Shown piece by piece: positions 35,265 through 63,687 of a stretch of 64,000 bases of DNA. Below the pieces are notes generated by a model. It was not told where the DNA came from and made no database searches. It was given only the letters and a program-made list of their open reading frames with translations. Within the stretch, counting starts at the first letter, position 1. Each line of letters begins with the position of its first letter. The stretch is from Lutjanus erythropterus (Eukaryota; Chordata; Actinopteri; Lutjaniformes; Lutjanidae), in the NCBI GenBank assembly GCA_020091685.1, contig CM034606.1:34739874-34803873 (forward strand). The letters run 5' to 3'. The position numbers were made by a program, and so were the translations under genes.

Positions 35265-36033
35265 CTCAAGTATAAGCACTGTTATATTGCTAAAACATTA
35301 CTCAATTACAAGTAAAAGTACTGGCGTTAGAAATATACTTCAGTAAAAGTACAAAGTATTTGTCTGAAAAATGTATTAGTTATTTTCAACCGTTGATGTC
35401 ACTGTCACCTCTCCAAACTAGGGTTGTAAATTTTGTGCATTTTCCGGAACCAATAGTTGAAAACGTTAACAACTGATTAATCATTAATAATTTAATTAAT
35501 AAGATTAATTAATAAGATGCATAACTCAATTTATTTTCCTAATTTTCTTTTTTTTTCTTCTTTTTGAGTCAAAGTTTAAGTTTCTTTATTCAACAAATGG
35601 CTCTGCAGACAAAACAATATCAAATGAGGTTCAGTTACTACCATAACTATTGATTAAACATCAATGAATACATTTCTAATTGGGTAAATTCTAAATGGCA
35701 ATTAATTGACTAATGATTAATCATTAACACCCTAAACAGTTGCTGACGCACCATTTTGTTTTGTTTTTCAGTTGTATGTCTTTTCATTGGCTCGTTGGCT
35801 ACAGAAATGCAGATGAAAGGTTTGGATATTAATTAAATTCAATTAATTCAAATAGTACTCAGTACTCAACTGTCATTTTGAAAGTAACTAAGCAAATTAC
35901 ATGATGAAATGAATACTTAAGTACAAGTAAAAGTACAGACTTGAAAATCTACTCATAAAAGCATAATTACCCCTCAAAAAACTACTTAATCACAGCAATT
36001 TGAGTATTTGTAAGTAGTTACTTCCACCCCTGG
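35265..36033. mobile_element. Miniature element inserted in the retroviral fossil
   Basis: It starts near gtactcaagtataagcactg and ends with gttacttccacccctg, phrases of a common fish element. A related partial copy lies at 39.64-39.80 kb in the opposite orientation. It carries a further insertion (35419-35738). Confidence 0.65.
35419..35738. mobile_element. Second-level nested miniature element (ctagggttgtaa ends)
   Basis: The left end tagggttgtaaattttgtgc and the right end gattaatcattaacacccta form imperfect inverted repeats. The interior is 'attaatcattaataattt'-rich. It lies inside the element at 35265-36033. Confidence 0.55.
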
Positions 36034-37441
36034 TTACCACAGCGAAACCGATTAGATTTATTTTTTCCTGTGTCAGGGTTGCGTGATGCTGATCCATCAA
36101 CAAACAGTTCATAATCTGGATTTTGCAAAGGTGTTTCTTGCAAAGCTGGTCTGGGGGAACAAACTTCAGTTATTGTAACAACATAGTTGTGTTCTCCTCC
36201 ATCACCTTCTGTGGGGAAAAGAGTTGCAGGGTTAAGGACATTGTATCTCTTCACAGTGATATCAGGGATTTCAAATAGAACAGTGTTATAAAGGAGCCAT
36301 CTTGCTGCTGAAAGATAAGATGTTTTCTGCTAAAGCAAAATCAATGAAACAACATGTGGAACGAGCAGAGTTAGTTTAGAGTAACCTTAAAAAGTAGGAA
36401 TTCCTGTAGCTAAAGCGTCATGTTTAGCTGAAAAGTAGGCTACAGGTCTCTGTCTCTGTCTGTCTCCGTGGTCCTGGAGTAACACTGAACACTCCTTGTC
36501 TACAGTCTGAGTAAAAGGTGGATCTGGTAACCCAAGAGTTGGAGTCGTCAGAGTCTTCAGAGGGACAAGTTTTAAGTCAACAAATGTTTATCCTGCATCA
36601 GCAGTCCATGTCACTTTACTATGTGCTTCTAGGCCTTGCCCGTGTTTGATTGCGCTCAGGGGCGCCTCGAGGACAGCATAATTGGGAATGAAGGGCCTCC
36701 AATAAGAACACAAAAGACATGACATGTTTCTTTATGATTGGATTTGAAAATGTTTTGAAATGCTTTTACTCTTTTTTTTTTGTTTTGGGAGAGGGATTTG
36801 CCCTCACATGTGATCACATTGCCCAAAAATGTCACTTGTTGTTGGACAAACTGCAGTTTTGACGAGCCAGCTTTGTGACCTTCTTCATCCAAATGTTTCA
36901 AATGTGTCTTTTTCACACTGAGCTTGAGTTGGAACACAAATCATTTAATCATCAACATACTGTAATTGTGCACTTCCTGGTGACAAATTTAATGAGCTCA
37001 AACTTTCTTTTGAATTTTTACCTGAGTTTTGTTTTAACTGGGAGAACTGGTGTGCGCACAAGAGAATTTTCACAGGGAATGATTACACCTGCCCTTAATC
37101 AAGTGATAAAGACTGGTGTAATACCGTCAACGGCCTCTCTTTTTTTTTGTTTTTTGTTGAGTGGATATTATGGTTGACAGGGCCTTTACTTAGATTTTGG
37201 TGTGATCACAATTGGTTGCGTGCTTCTGATTAGACCAATATCAAAAGTGTTGAATTAAATAACAGAGTGTGTTGTACCAGAATCAACAAGGAATGTTACA
37301 TCTTTGCTGTGTACATGGGATGTGTGTGAGTTGGCATGTTTGCATAAGCATCAGCTAAATATTTAGTGTATGTGCCTATTGTTTGTGTATTTGCTGTTTC
37401 CTGCTTCTTTTCTAATTGAGCTATGGCATCATTAATCAATG

Positions 37442-37514
37442 TTTGTGTGTGTGCGTGCGTGTGTGTGTGTGTGTGTGTGTGCGTGTGCGTGTGTGCGTGT
37501 GTGTGTGTGTGTGT
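37442..37514. repeat. (GT)n microsatellite inside the retroviral fossil
   Basis: This is a GT run with several GC interruptions, about 73 bases long. Confidence 0.95.
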
Positions 37515-39151
37515 AATCACCAGTCTGATGTGTAGATTGTCTCTCATTGTGCATCACTGAGGTCAAAGTTAAAGATGCTGATTCCTCCCCTCCTGAGCTG
37601 CCGCCACCGCAAGTCAATCATCTTTTGAGTTGGATCAGTCTTTGGCCAGTGTTTGGCTCAATGTCCCCTTTTGCCACAATGGAAACAAACATCTGGATCA
37701 GCTGTACGTAGACCTCCACAGAACGTCCTTGGAACATAGTCAATGCTGCCATATTTAGATCTTTCTCCTTTTTTTCCTTTCTCTCCCGCTTTGAGGAGTT
37801 TTCAGCATGCACAGCGTGTCCTTTTGTCCCATGTTACACATGTCTGTTTCACCATTTGTGAAATGTCAAAACACAGTCAGTTCAGCAGCAAACTTTACAC
37901 CTCCATCTGATGGTGATGGGAGGTGAGTTTAATGTTTAATGTCCTCCATAGTCCATGGTCTGCAGACCAAGATGGGATTTCCATCAGCCCCTGCTGTCTC
38001 CATCACAGGGAGATTCAGAGCTTTGTGTACATTTTCCCCATGTTGGATCTCACTGGTGATAGGGAGATGAATGGATTGGCCCTGTTGACCTTTTGCTGTT
38101 GTTTCCCCATTCAGAAATTGTTGTAGGTCAGATGTATCAGATTAGATGATGGGAACAGTAGATAGAAGGAGGCCTGTAGATGAGGGGAGGTCAGTATTTT
38201 ATGATGGTGGTGCCCCTGGCTGTGGTCCAACCGTCGGTGTTCCTCGGCGGCGGCACACAGTCGAGGTCGGAATCCTGCATCTTTGACACACTGAGACACA
38301 GATGAGTTTTTGTCTGTCCTTGCCTGTATTTTTCTGTCCCTCCTTTGTGCTTTGTTCTTCCATAAACTACATGCTCTCCAATCTGCTGTGAACTTACTCT
38401 TACCTTTCTTATGTTCAGTATCTTTTTTTTTTTTTTTTTCTCATACAATTCTTCAGTTTGTTCAACTGTCTTATACTGAAACTTTCTGTGCTCGGAAAGT
38501 TACATTCAGTCACCCAAAAATGTATCTTTTTCACAAATGAATCACCATAGTTCACTTTCACGTAATGAAATTATGTTTGGAAGAGATGAATCCACACTAT
38601 CCTGTTTATTTATTTATTTTTATTTATTTGGTTTGATTTTTGCTGTTAAAATACCCATTTTTGGTAAATTGAAGAATAACAACAAAAAAATTAGAAGATA
38701 GAAGAAAGTTAGAAGTTTTATCCTCAACTAATTTCCACAATCCAATATGAAAGTATCAGAACTGAACAGTATTAGTATGCTCAAAATAATATAATTGATT
38801 TCAATGCATTGCTGTTTTTTTGTTAAATTATCTCAACCTTTTTTTGTCTTTTTGTCACAAGATAATCAAAAATCAGTCATTACCTCTGTCCCATCTCAAC
38901 CCCGACATCTCGACATACTTAGTGACCTTTCAGTCCCCCCCCCCCCCTTTTTTTTTCTAAAAATCAATTAAATCAACTTTCAGATTCCCACCAATCAGGA
39001 TTGTTGAATTGCAGCGCTGAGTGAGTCTGGTCTTGGGTCTCAGGCCCTCCTTCTCACCCGTCTTTGTGGGGAGGTTGAGGCTGAAGGGAATATCTCCTCA
39101 GGGTGTGCACTGCCACCGTCGACCCCGAGTCCAGAAACCCTCAGACGAGCG

Positions 39152-39169
39152 ATCCCACTTCTGACACCA
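39152..39169 (-). other. Retroviral primer-binding site, tRNA-Leu type
   Basis: The plus strand reads atcccacttctgacacca, which is the 3' end of a vertebrate tRNA-Leu (CAA type as I recall it) including CCA. It is three bases from the 5' LTR. Confidence 0.75.
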
Positions 39170-39172
39170 AAT

Positions 39173-39527
39173 TGTGGTGGAAAATCTGAAAATGAAAACA
39201 GGCACAAAGACCAAGATTGTCTTTCTGGTGTTTTAATAGAGCTTTGCAGAGGATCAGTACACAGTCACACAGAGTGTAACAGGAACTGACAAAGAATCAC
39301 AAGTGTATCTCTGTCTTATGGAATAAGGAAAACAAAGAAGGGTTGAGAGAAGATGATTATGAAGTGCTTATCAAAAGGGTCAGGATGTGCTCATGATATC
39401 AGGTGTTGTTCTTCCGAAGAAGCAGCTGCATGTTCAAGGACAAGTAACCAATTAGTGTCTGACAAGACATGAGAAGTGACTAAGAGGAACAATAGTGACC
39501 AGTTCAGCATATAATTTTCCCACTACA
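39173..39527 (-). repeat. 5' LTR of the retroviral fossil
   Basis: It is the partner of the LTR at 33688-34037, about 90 percent identical by eye, and is flanked on the right by GTAT (39528-39531). The primer-binding site begins three bases inside the element from this LTR. Confidence 0.9.
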
Positions 39528-39639
39528 GTATCTTATCTATAATTAATGATTGATTGATTGATAGTGTTTTTAACTATTGGTGGAGGAAAAAGCACAAAAC
39601 TTGAACTGACTGAACATTGACTGTGACATCAAAAGTTAA

Positions 39640-39801
39640 AAGTAACTAATACTCTGAGTAGTTTTTGCAGTGAATATTTTGTACTTTTACTTAAGTATAT
39701 TTCTAACACCAGTACTTTTACTTGTAATTGAGTAATATTTTAGCAGCTTAACAGTATTTGTACTTGAGTGCAGATTTTCAGTACTCTTTCCACCACTGAT
39801 G
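39640..39801. mobile_element. Partial miniature element related to the one in the retroviral fossil
   Basis: The sequence 'gtacttttacttaagtatatttctaacacc' is the reverse complement of the phrase near 35.3 kb, and it ends 'ctttccaccactg'. It lies just beyond the 5' LTR. Confidence 0.6.
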
Positions 39802-40040
39802 GTTTCTCTCAGAAGTTGTGAAGGACTGTTCAGTGTCATCATCAGGGGAGAGGGGCTCTCTGAAGCCTGGAGCTCATGCCACTCTGCCATGTAGTCAGAC
39901 CTGGGCTCAAATGCCTCTCTCTTTGCATGTGAACAAATACTATTACTGCCTCTACCTGCCTCTGTGGTCTTTGGGTCTTCTTGTACCACCCTGGTCACCA
40001 GGTGAAGTTGCTGTCATCATTCCAATCTCTGGTCCAGTTT

Positions 40041-40260
40041 AAGCCCGGCTTATGATTCCCACAGTGTCTCTGGTGCAAAGTGCACACACGAAAAATGAAG
40101 TTCTAACATCATCTGCATCGAGTGCGTAGTCTCCACAAGTTGTTGTGGTGCTTGGTCATGCACCTCAGAATTTTTCTAACTAGCCGCCCACTGTGTACAC
40201 TGACCTTTTCATTACAACATAGACGCCTTCGCAGCAGACTGGGCTGGTTTGCTCTGCTGA
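40041..40260. repeat. Probable dispersed repeat ('aagcccggcttatgattccc')
   Basis: The phrases 'agcccggcttatg' and 'gcgtagtctccacaagttg' recall a common fish DNA-element family. There is only one copy in this window, so the call is tentative. Confidence 0.35.
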
Positions 40261-41365
40261 GACCTGTATGACCTTTCCTTTAGAGACCACAGGGACAGTC
40301 ACATCTGACGGTAACTCCATTGAAAGGTTTCTCTTGTACAAGTGCTTGGCTATATCAATAGATGAGAGCTTTCAAGTAATGTACATATTGCTACTCTAGA
40401 TAGGAAGCTTAAAGTGAAAATTGACTTTTATATTAGAAATAAATCTTGTTTTACTTTCAGTGCTAAGAAAAAAGTAGTGGAAGCTACTTTTCTGTCTATG
40501 AGTGATTACACTTACATATAGTGTATGCATGCAGCCTCCCCCATTTTACATAGCCTTGATTCAGTGTACTATGCATGTCTACGTTTCATTACAAATGCAA
40601 AGTCCCTCACTTACCATGGCATTCTTTATGATTTGGTAGATTGGACATCACTGACCACTTACAGACAACAGCACTGGTATATTTTCATCTAGAAAACAGT
40701 GGGCAAACTTCCCATCTACTTCTGTGCCCTTCTGTTTCAGCTCTGGTAGTTAGCAGCTATGCTCCTCCAAATGGTTGCCTTTTAATGTACCCCAAGTTGG
40801 TGCATGGATCAGTCTACAAAATGATCTAAAATGACATACACTTGTATCCACTGATGAATTAAAATGCTTGTTTTTCTTGAGAAGCCACTCAGGATTCTTG
40901 AGAGGCCACTCCAGGTGAAGTAAAGGTAAAATTAAAAAAACAGCCAAATGATTCTGAATTGAAATGAAAATATCAATTTGGAAGTAAGCAAAAGTAATTA
41001 CAGTACACAAATGCAATGTTACATGTAACTGTTACTGTAAATTGCTGTTGCCAGGCACATGTGGCCATGTTGGATACTGACATCCTTCCGATAACACTTG
41101 TTGACTTCTCACTTATTCACAGAATATTTTATTTTAACAGCCCCTGGCCTTACAGAGAATGCTCCAACAAACAGTGAGTTGAACATAAACGCCTCTGTGC
41201 ATGCTTGTAGCCTGCACATCATCTGCAGAGGCCCGCACTATGGTTTCTCACATGAGTACAAACAAAGTTTGACTTGTCATTTTTACATCTGCCAGACATC
41301 CTGACTCCTCACTACAGTGTGGCCTACTTTCACCCACTCACACCATTTGTCATGTTGGCCTTTAA

Positions 41366-41710
41366 AGGTCCAGTGTGCACGATTTAGGGGGATATAATTG
41401 GCCAAATATATCAAAAGTGGAATGTAATATTCATTACTATGTTTTCATTAGTCTATAATCACCTGACAATAAGAATCCTTGGTGTTTGTTACCATAGAAT
41501 GAACCCTTTGTATCTACAGAGGGTGCGAGTCCTCTTCCACAGAGTACACCACCATGTTTCTACAGTAGCCCAGAGCAGACAAACCAAACACTGGTTTCAC
41601 AGCCATCATAGGTTCTCCTAAATGCTTGGAAGAGGACAGTGAGACAAGGTGTTTGCAATCTGCAAGCTCACTGCAAGATGTCACCCAATCCTGCACACTG
41701 GTCTTTTAAA
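41366..41710 (+). repeat. Dispersed repeat, 'aaaggtccagtgtg' family, copy 3 (fullest)
   Basis: It runs from aaaggtccagtgtgcacgat to ccaatcctgcacactggtc, with 'tttctacagtagcccagagc' and 'ttgcaatctgcaagctcact' inside. It is the most complete of four copies in the window. It is non-coding. Confidence 0.75.
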
Positions 41711-44700
41711 TGTGGATGAGTGAGGAGGCTCAAGCAGAGATCAGCGTTACGATAATAAGCAATATCTGTATCATATCTTGCTTTTAGTAAACGTATCACA
41801 GTCTTTCTGCTCCTAACACATGGAACAATAAGGAAGAATAACTTGCAAGGGGAAAAGAGACATAATGGGTAAAAGAATCAGGGTAAAAGCATGGTGTGGA
41901 AGAAAATGAATCAACAGTGGAAACAATCTTCACTCAACTAGAGTAAAGTAGAAATTATGCAGGGAGGGAAAGTTCTGAAGTACTGAATCAACAACAGTTA
42001 ACTGTTTCTAAGTATTTGATACAGACGGCAACGGTGACATCTGCTGTCCAAATATAGGCATTGCATCTGTATGGATGGAGTAGTCTAACTGCTTTAAAAA
42101 CAATTATAGGACTTTTTAGTCTCACATTTACAACACGTTCATAGGTGGATGTGTAGCTGAAGTGTGCTAACATGTGCTGTGTTGCTTCCCAGGTTCAGAG
42201 GTCCACAGCTTCAGATTCTCCCCATCCTCTCTTGGTATTGGCTGGTAAATCTGCCAATCACAAACCATCTCAGGGAATATCCCTCTATTTCAATGTTGCC
42301 ATATGGCAACAATTACCTATATATTACATATATTACAGCAGACTGTAACTGACTTACAGTGATAACAGTACAGTGACAACAGTGACTTTAAGTGATAAAC
42401 ATTTCTATGATTTTTATTTTGATTTTTAATATATGTATATATTTTTTTATCTTTTTAATTTCAGACATTTTGTAAATGTAACACTATCCACATTATAAAT
42501 TACACAACTGGAAATCTTATTTGTTAAGAAGGAATAACAATATCCCACCCAAATTATAAGTTGGTCTACTTTTGTGTACATTTCTAGTCAGTAAGCCCAT
42601 ACAGTTTTAACAACAATATTTCTGACTGTATAGTGAGTTTATATATTGCTTTTAGGGAAAGAGTTAGCTCTTCCACCAGAGGAGAGTGAGGAGAAAGATG
42701 TTGATGTGAACCTGGATGTGACAGTTCAGAGTCAGTCAGGCAGATATAGAACCAGGAGAACCAGAGGAAACAGGTAGAAGTATTATATAGTTTATCCTCA
42801 AAGGTGTGTGTTTATGTGTGTGTTCCATGTTCATGTTCCATAACATACATGCAGATGAGAATGATTAAAGGTAGAATTATTATTATTATATAATATATTC
42901 TAAATTATATGCCGCAAGAACCAGAAAAATGATAGAATGTAAAATAATTTGGGTTGATGACAGACATTTTGACTGAGGGCTACAGGGTCTCTGCAGATAC
43001 AGACACCACCACACAGTCTAGTGGGCCATAAGTGATAATAGAAAAGGATTATGTAAATTAGTCTGTACATTGTTTGTAAAGATAATGTTGCATATTATAC
43101 CTTAAATGTAATTAGGTAGAGAATAAATTTGTCTTGGCTCAAGAAAGTGATGTCTTATTACAGGTGTGTGTAACTATCATATTACAGCATTATTACCATA
43201 CAGGCCAAATAACAGTTGGATTTATATTATTTTAACTGGATAAATATTGTCTTATACATTTCACTAAGTACAAGTTGGGTTAGTTTAGTCTTGTTTTCAA
43301 TAAAATTATGTTTTTATAGAAAAGTTTGATTATATGGCACTTTCCAAGATTGCACATTAAAAATGTAATAACTACTCCTACTAAAATATGATTTCCATTA
43401 TTTAAGCAATTTTAAGTAATAAAAACACATTAAAACATTTTTATCATGCTTATGTAATAATTCATTCAATAGAGGGATATAAATACTGTCAATGTTAATA
43501 ATTAATTATTAATTAATAATAATTAATATTAACAACACTCAAGGGGACTATGATTCAGTTCTACACTAAATTTCTTATTCATTGTGGTGAGAATTTTATA
43601 ACTTATTGTAATTAATTTTCCCAGAGAACTCTGATTATGAACAAAACACTTGGAGGGAAAACTTAGCATTTGCAGGGAGTGCTGGGTATCAATAAGAACA
43701 ACTTTGTCAGAGAAAAAAAATGGAACCTTCAGAATAAAGCAACCAGTGAGATCAGTTTTAAAGAAAAGAGAAAGTGACAGCAGAAGAGAGGAAGGTGAGA
43801 TGCAATTAGTGGTGTGGAAATAATCCCGGGAGCCATTGTAGGAAATGTGTTTTTAGAGCTTTTTAAAGAGCATGGATCACAAAGGATTATGGAAAACTTA
43901 ATCACTTGTTTTGAGACATTTATTGAATGGTACAGAATCTGCAAAATAAGGCTTCACGTCTGAATAGAGACTAGCCTGCTAGTCCCTGTCAAGTGTGTTG
44001 TGAGGGTTAGTGAATACTGATGTCCTGTGACTTACATACATGATCTTAAATGTCCCAACAGCACGGCAACTTCCATTATTTCAGCATTATTATTACAGCA
44101 ATGTTTACATTCCTCTAGTCTCATAGTGGAATGTGACTATGTTAAAATCAACAGTACATCAATAAATACAGCTTAACAAAGTCAACATTATTTTTTCCCC
44201 AAATAAATTAGAATAATAAAAAATAAAATTACATTTGCCAATGCAATATAGCACACAGACAAAAAGTATATCTCATTGTATACTATACAGTTGTGTACAA
44301 TATTCCAAAATAAATACAAATTAATTTTGGACTACCATGTAAGCACAATATAAACTGAGAAGATGAAGGTTCTGAATCTATATTTTGACACACAACCTAA
44401 CAGTCAGACCATGATCAGTTGATCAGTGTACACATTCCCACATCCCTAAACACACTTACAGTTAATCAAGGCACCACAAACCAGTGAACCTGAGGCTTTT
44501 ACAGGCTCCTGGGTTCAGGGGCCAGTTTCCTGTTTTGCCTAATTGGTAATTCAGTCTCGGTTATAAGCCTCTCTAAGCCATGTGTAGACAGTTTATAGAG
44601 TGTCTGCACCTACAGTGTGTTTGGTCAGCAATCCAGAAGCGCAGTCATTGTGGGGATACTGGGATGTAACTCTGAACTTTCAATTTATCAACTAAATTAA

Positions 44701-44811
44701 CAGAAAAGTTAAGGAAAATGTGTGGAAGTCCAGAGAAGGACTTGGTCAGCAGGAGGATATTTAGAGAAACGAAGGTTAATAGGAGGTGAAGATCGGTATG
44801 ATCTGGCTCCT
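41711..44811. other. AT-rich intergenic stretch
   Basis: Apart from the exon-like block at 42.66 kb, no gene, RNA gene or clear mobile element is seen. The 43.2-43.7 kb part is almost pure A/T with 'aattaattattaattaataat' runs. Confidence 0.6.
42656..42773 (+). other. Exon-like open block on the plus strand, unassigned
   Basis: A good acceptor (tatattgcttttag) is followed by 118 open bases and a donor (aacag|gtagaa). The open frame reads KELALPPEESEEKDVDVNLD then VTVQSQSGRYRTRRTRGN, which does not look like repeat DNA. I do not recognise the protein, and no phase-compatible neighbour exon is secure. It could be a stray exon of a decayed gene or chance. Confidence 0.25.
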
Positions 44812-44890
44812 TCATCTTGGAATGACAACCTCACAATTTTACCTTCTATTTCTTATCCCAACATCATGAACTACCTTGTTCGTTTGCCAA
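44812..44890 (+). pseudogene. Small fragment of a transposon-associated coding frame (SYPNIMNYLV motif)
   Basis: The frame reads ILPSISYPNIMNYLVRLPNP. A motif of the type 'YPDI.NYL' is common in fish mobile-element proteins of unknown function, as I recall them. The frame is cut off by the hAT-like element that starts at 44896. Confidence 0.3.
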
Positions 44891-44895
44891 ACCCA

Positions 44896-45185
44896 GGGGT
44901 CTGCAACGTCTGGCCCCGGAGCAACATGCAGCTCTTTTGCCCCTTTCCAATGGCTCCCTGTGGCTGTGATAAAAAAAAATATACGGAAATGAATGATGAT
45001 TATTCTTTTTCCTTTCTTATTTTTGTCAACTTTTCCTCATAATTTTGCTGGAAGCTAGTCTTAAATCCAAATCCAAAAAAAAAAAAAAATCCTAAAAAAA
45101 ATAGAGAATTTAATAGATGCAGCCCCAGAAAGACTTTAAATTTTTATAAAAATGCCTCTTTTGAGAGTAAAGTTGCAGGTCACTG
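44896..45185. mobile_element. hAT-like miniature element, CAGGGGTCTGCAAC ends
   Basis: The left end caggggtctgcaacgtctgg and the right end gttgcaggtcactgg are inverted. The interior starts with 'agcaacatgcagctcttttg', typical of this fish hAT family. Confidence 0.65.
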
Positions 45186-46297
45186 GCCAAGCCCATACAC
45201 AACTGAAGACCTTAAATGTTTCTAAGGTTTGGAAGCCTACAACCAGAGAGTGTGTGGATGGTGAGAGGCGCACAGTATCAGCTCATTAATAACACATCTA
45301 TTGTGAAAGCCAAGGCAGCTGATCAGCTGATCTTTACATTCTGGACATTTAAATATCTAAGATTTTTTTAGGATTTCAAGTCTGATAGTCTACTAGTGCA
45401 ACTTTCTGGATCAAAATGCTGAGCTGCATACAAGCAATTAAAACATCTCCAACCAATTTATTAACTATGTCAGTTGATATTAAGTTTATATTTGGCTGAC
45501 CAAAACTGACTGAATATTGCTGCCTTCAAATGGAAAGCATGAACTCCTGATTATAACATGGGAAGTCAGGTACATAACTCTTGAACTTGGTTCTTTCAGA
45601 AGATTCACTTGTAGTTGTGAATGCCACAAAACTGGGTATTCATATTAACGCCTCTCTCAGTAAGTTTTTTACACTTATTACTGTGTGGTAGTTGACAGTA
45701 AATGGTATTTCATAAACCTGTAATTGGGTACATTTTTTCAAACAGAAATAAATTTGGCGACAATGATGACCTGAATGGTTATAACAATAGTGAACAATGC
45801 TTTGACCTGTGGTTTTGCTTCAGAGAAGCACACTTGGAATGTTAATAAAACAAATAAAATGTCTGTATGTACAAATTCAGTTTTATAAGACACATCATTC
45901 TCCTGACATTCTGTCACTGGCTCTGGCCTGCATGAGATTCTCATTGACAGGTGAGCCCAGTGTGATTGTAAGGCATGCATTTTAGTGCAATGTCATTCAA
46001 CTTCTTGCAACTGTGCCATGTCTACCCAGTAGAAGTCCTCAGGGCGTCCTCTAGTTTCCTTGCAGATGAATCCAAATTCGATTGCCACAGGTCTCTGTGT
46101 CAACGTGTCTTCCTCTCTTCCAGCCTGTTTGGATGGGCACTATTCTCTATCCACAGCACTGCTAGCTTCTTTCGTGCTAGCGTATCAGTTTTTAATACCC
46201 TTTTGTGAGCGTGGAATGAGAGAAGAACTGGTTAGATGAAGACGTGCAAGAAACAGGCACATGTTACAGTTTGGGCGGAAGTCACATCTGCATTAAT

Positions 46298-46596
46298 CAG
46301 GTCTCGGTATCGGTACTCAATACTTTAAGGTATCGATTGAAATAACCCAGCACCAAAAAATATTGAAACTTCTCCATGCAAACGATACCTGCATTCAATC
46401 CTTTTTGTACCCAGATCTAGAAAAAATGGCTTTATATGGTTTTGCTTGCAGCCAATCACTGCAAATGTTCTTCATAAAGACGAACATTTGAAAAAAAGGT
46501 ATTGAATGAAGTACTCCATTGGTATTGTCATCACTTTAAGGGTACTAGTATTGGTACTGGTATCTTCATTTTTTGAACGACACCCAGCCCTTACAC
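46298..46596. mobile_element. Miniature element with 'ggtatcggtact' interior
   Basis: The left part ggtctcggtatcggtactca and the right part ggtactggtatcttc...cacccagccct match a common fish hAT-like family with inverted ends. It lies about 270 bases beyond the prss12 stop codon, possibly within its 3' UTR. Confidence 0.5.
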
Positions 46597-46866
46597 TAAG
46601 TCACTACAGTAAACAGTACAGTGCTCATCACTGGCTCTGATCAACAACACAGGTGTCCCCTACTGTATGGAAATTTGGCATTGGTTCACACTGAGAAGAA
46701 TACATGAATATTAAATACTTTTTGAGGTGATATGGGAAAAGACACATGATCTGAAGAGCTCAGTGCAGGAGGCACAACACAGAAGCAAAGGCCTACAAGC
46801 TTAAGCCTCACCAATCCCTCATGTCCTGAGGCCATTTCATAACAGTGGTCATCAGGTGTTCTTCTA

Positions 46867-63320
<16,454 letters not shown>

Positions 63321-63362
63321 GTTCTGTTATGTTTCCTCCTCTTTCTCCAGCAGCACTGTGAG

Positions 63363-63373
63363 ACTATATATAA
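63363..63373 (-). promoter_or_regulatory. TATA-like box for prss12
   Basis: The minus strand reads ctttttatatatagtctc, with a TATATA core about 45 bases upstream of the proposed start codon. A transcription start near 63340 and a 5' UTR of about 20 bases would follow. The site reads as TATA on both strands, so this is tentative. Confidence 0.35.
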
Positions 63374-63536
63374 AAAGGATACATGTCCTACAGTGTCCAC
63401 CCAGTACACATGTGAGCACTGTCAAACACCTTCAAGCTGACAGTCAACCTTTCAAAATACTCAAAAGACTCTTTTGTACACACTTACACATGTAGGTTTT
63501 CGGAAAAAAGTTTTGTAATTTATGCATTAATGTTCT

Positions 63537-63687
63537 TCATGACACACAGGAAGATTCTGCAACACTGTTTTCCTGTGAAACTCCAGCAGTGTTTTGTGGA
63601 CTGAAAAACTAAACATGACCTTCAGTCGGAATGAGGGTGAGAAGGTGATGACTGAATTTTCATTTTTGGGTGAACTATCCCTTTAAT
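63537..63687 (-). mobile_element. Half copy of the 'aaagggatagttcaccc' miniature element
   Basis: The sequence from 'gattctgcaacactgttttcc' to 'tttgggtgaactatcccttt' is the reverse complement of the left third of the 47.8-48.3 kb copy. It lies upstream of the proposed prss12 promoter. Confidence 0.65.

Larger units (their letters stand above)
33688..39527 (-). mobile_element. Endogenous retrovirus fossil (gamma/epsilon-like Pol), broken, with both LTRs
   Basis: Two direct LTRs (33688-34037 and 39173-39527) start TG and end CA, and are flanked by the same 4-base duplication GTAT. The element reads on the minus strand. A primer-binding site matching tRNA-Leu lies at 39152-39169, and a purine-rich tract (aaaaggggg on the minus strand) lies next to the other LTR. 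Recognisable parts in order are a nucleocapsid zinc-knuckle remnant (about 37.65 kb), reverse transcriptase (about 36.7-36.9 kb), RNase H (about 36.1 kb and 34.9-35.2 kb) and the integrase C-terminal region (about 34.7-34.8 kb). No convincing envelope gene is seen. Many breaks and a short interior show it is a fossil. The LTRs differ by roughly 10 percent by eye, so it is old. The 4-base duplication and the integrase tail suggest a gamma/epsilon-type retrovirus. Confidence 0.85.

Noticed and set aside
37442-37514. Open frames rich in His/Thr or Val/Cys over microsatellites (also at 8.9, 50.7, 58.7 and 60.4 kb)
   Set aside because: They are translations of CA/GT repeats.
41139-41171. Short exon-like block before a GTGAGT donor on the plus strand
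   Set aside because: It has only 33 bases with no protein similarity I can recognise and no supporting neighbour.
45600-45659. Second exon-like block on the plus strand (acceptor ttctttcag, donor GTAAGT)
   Set aside because: Its phase does not join the block at 42.66 kb. At only 60 bases with 19 open codons, it may be chance.
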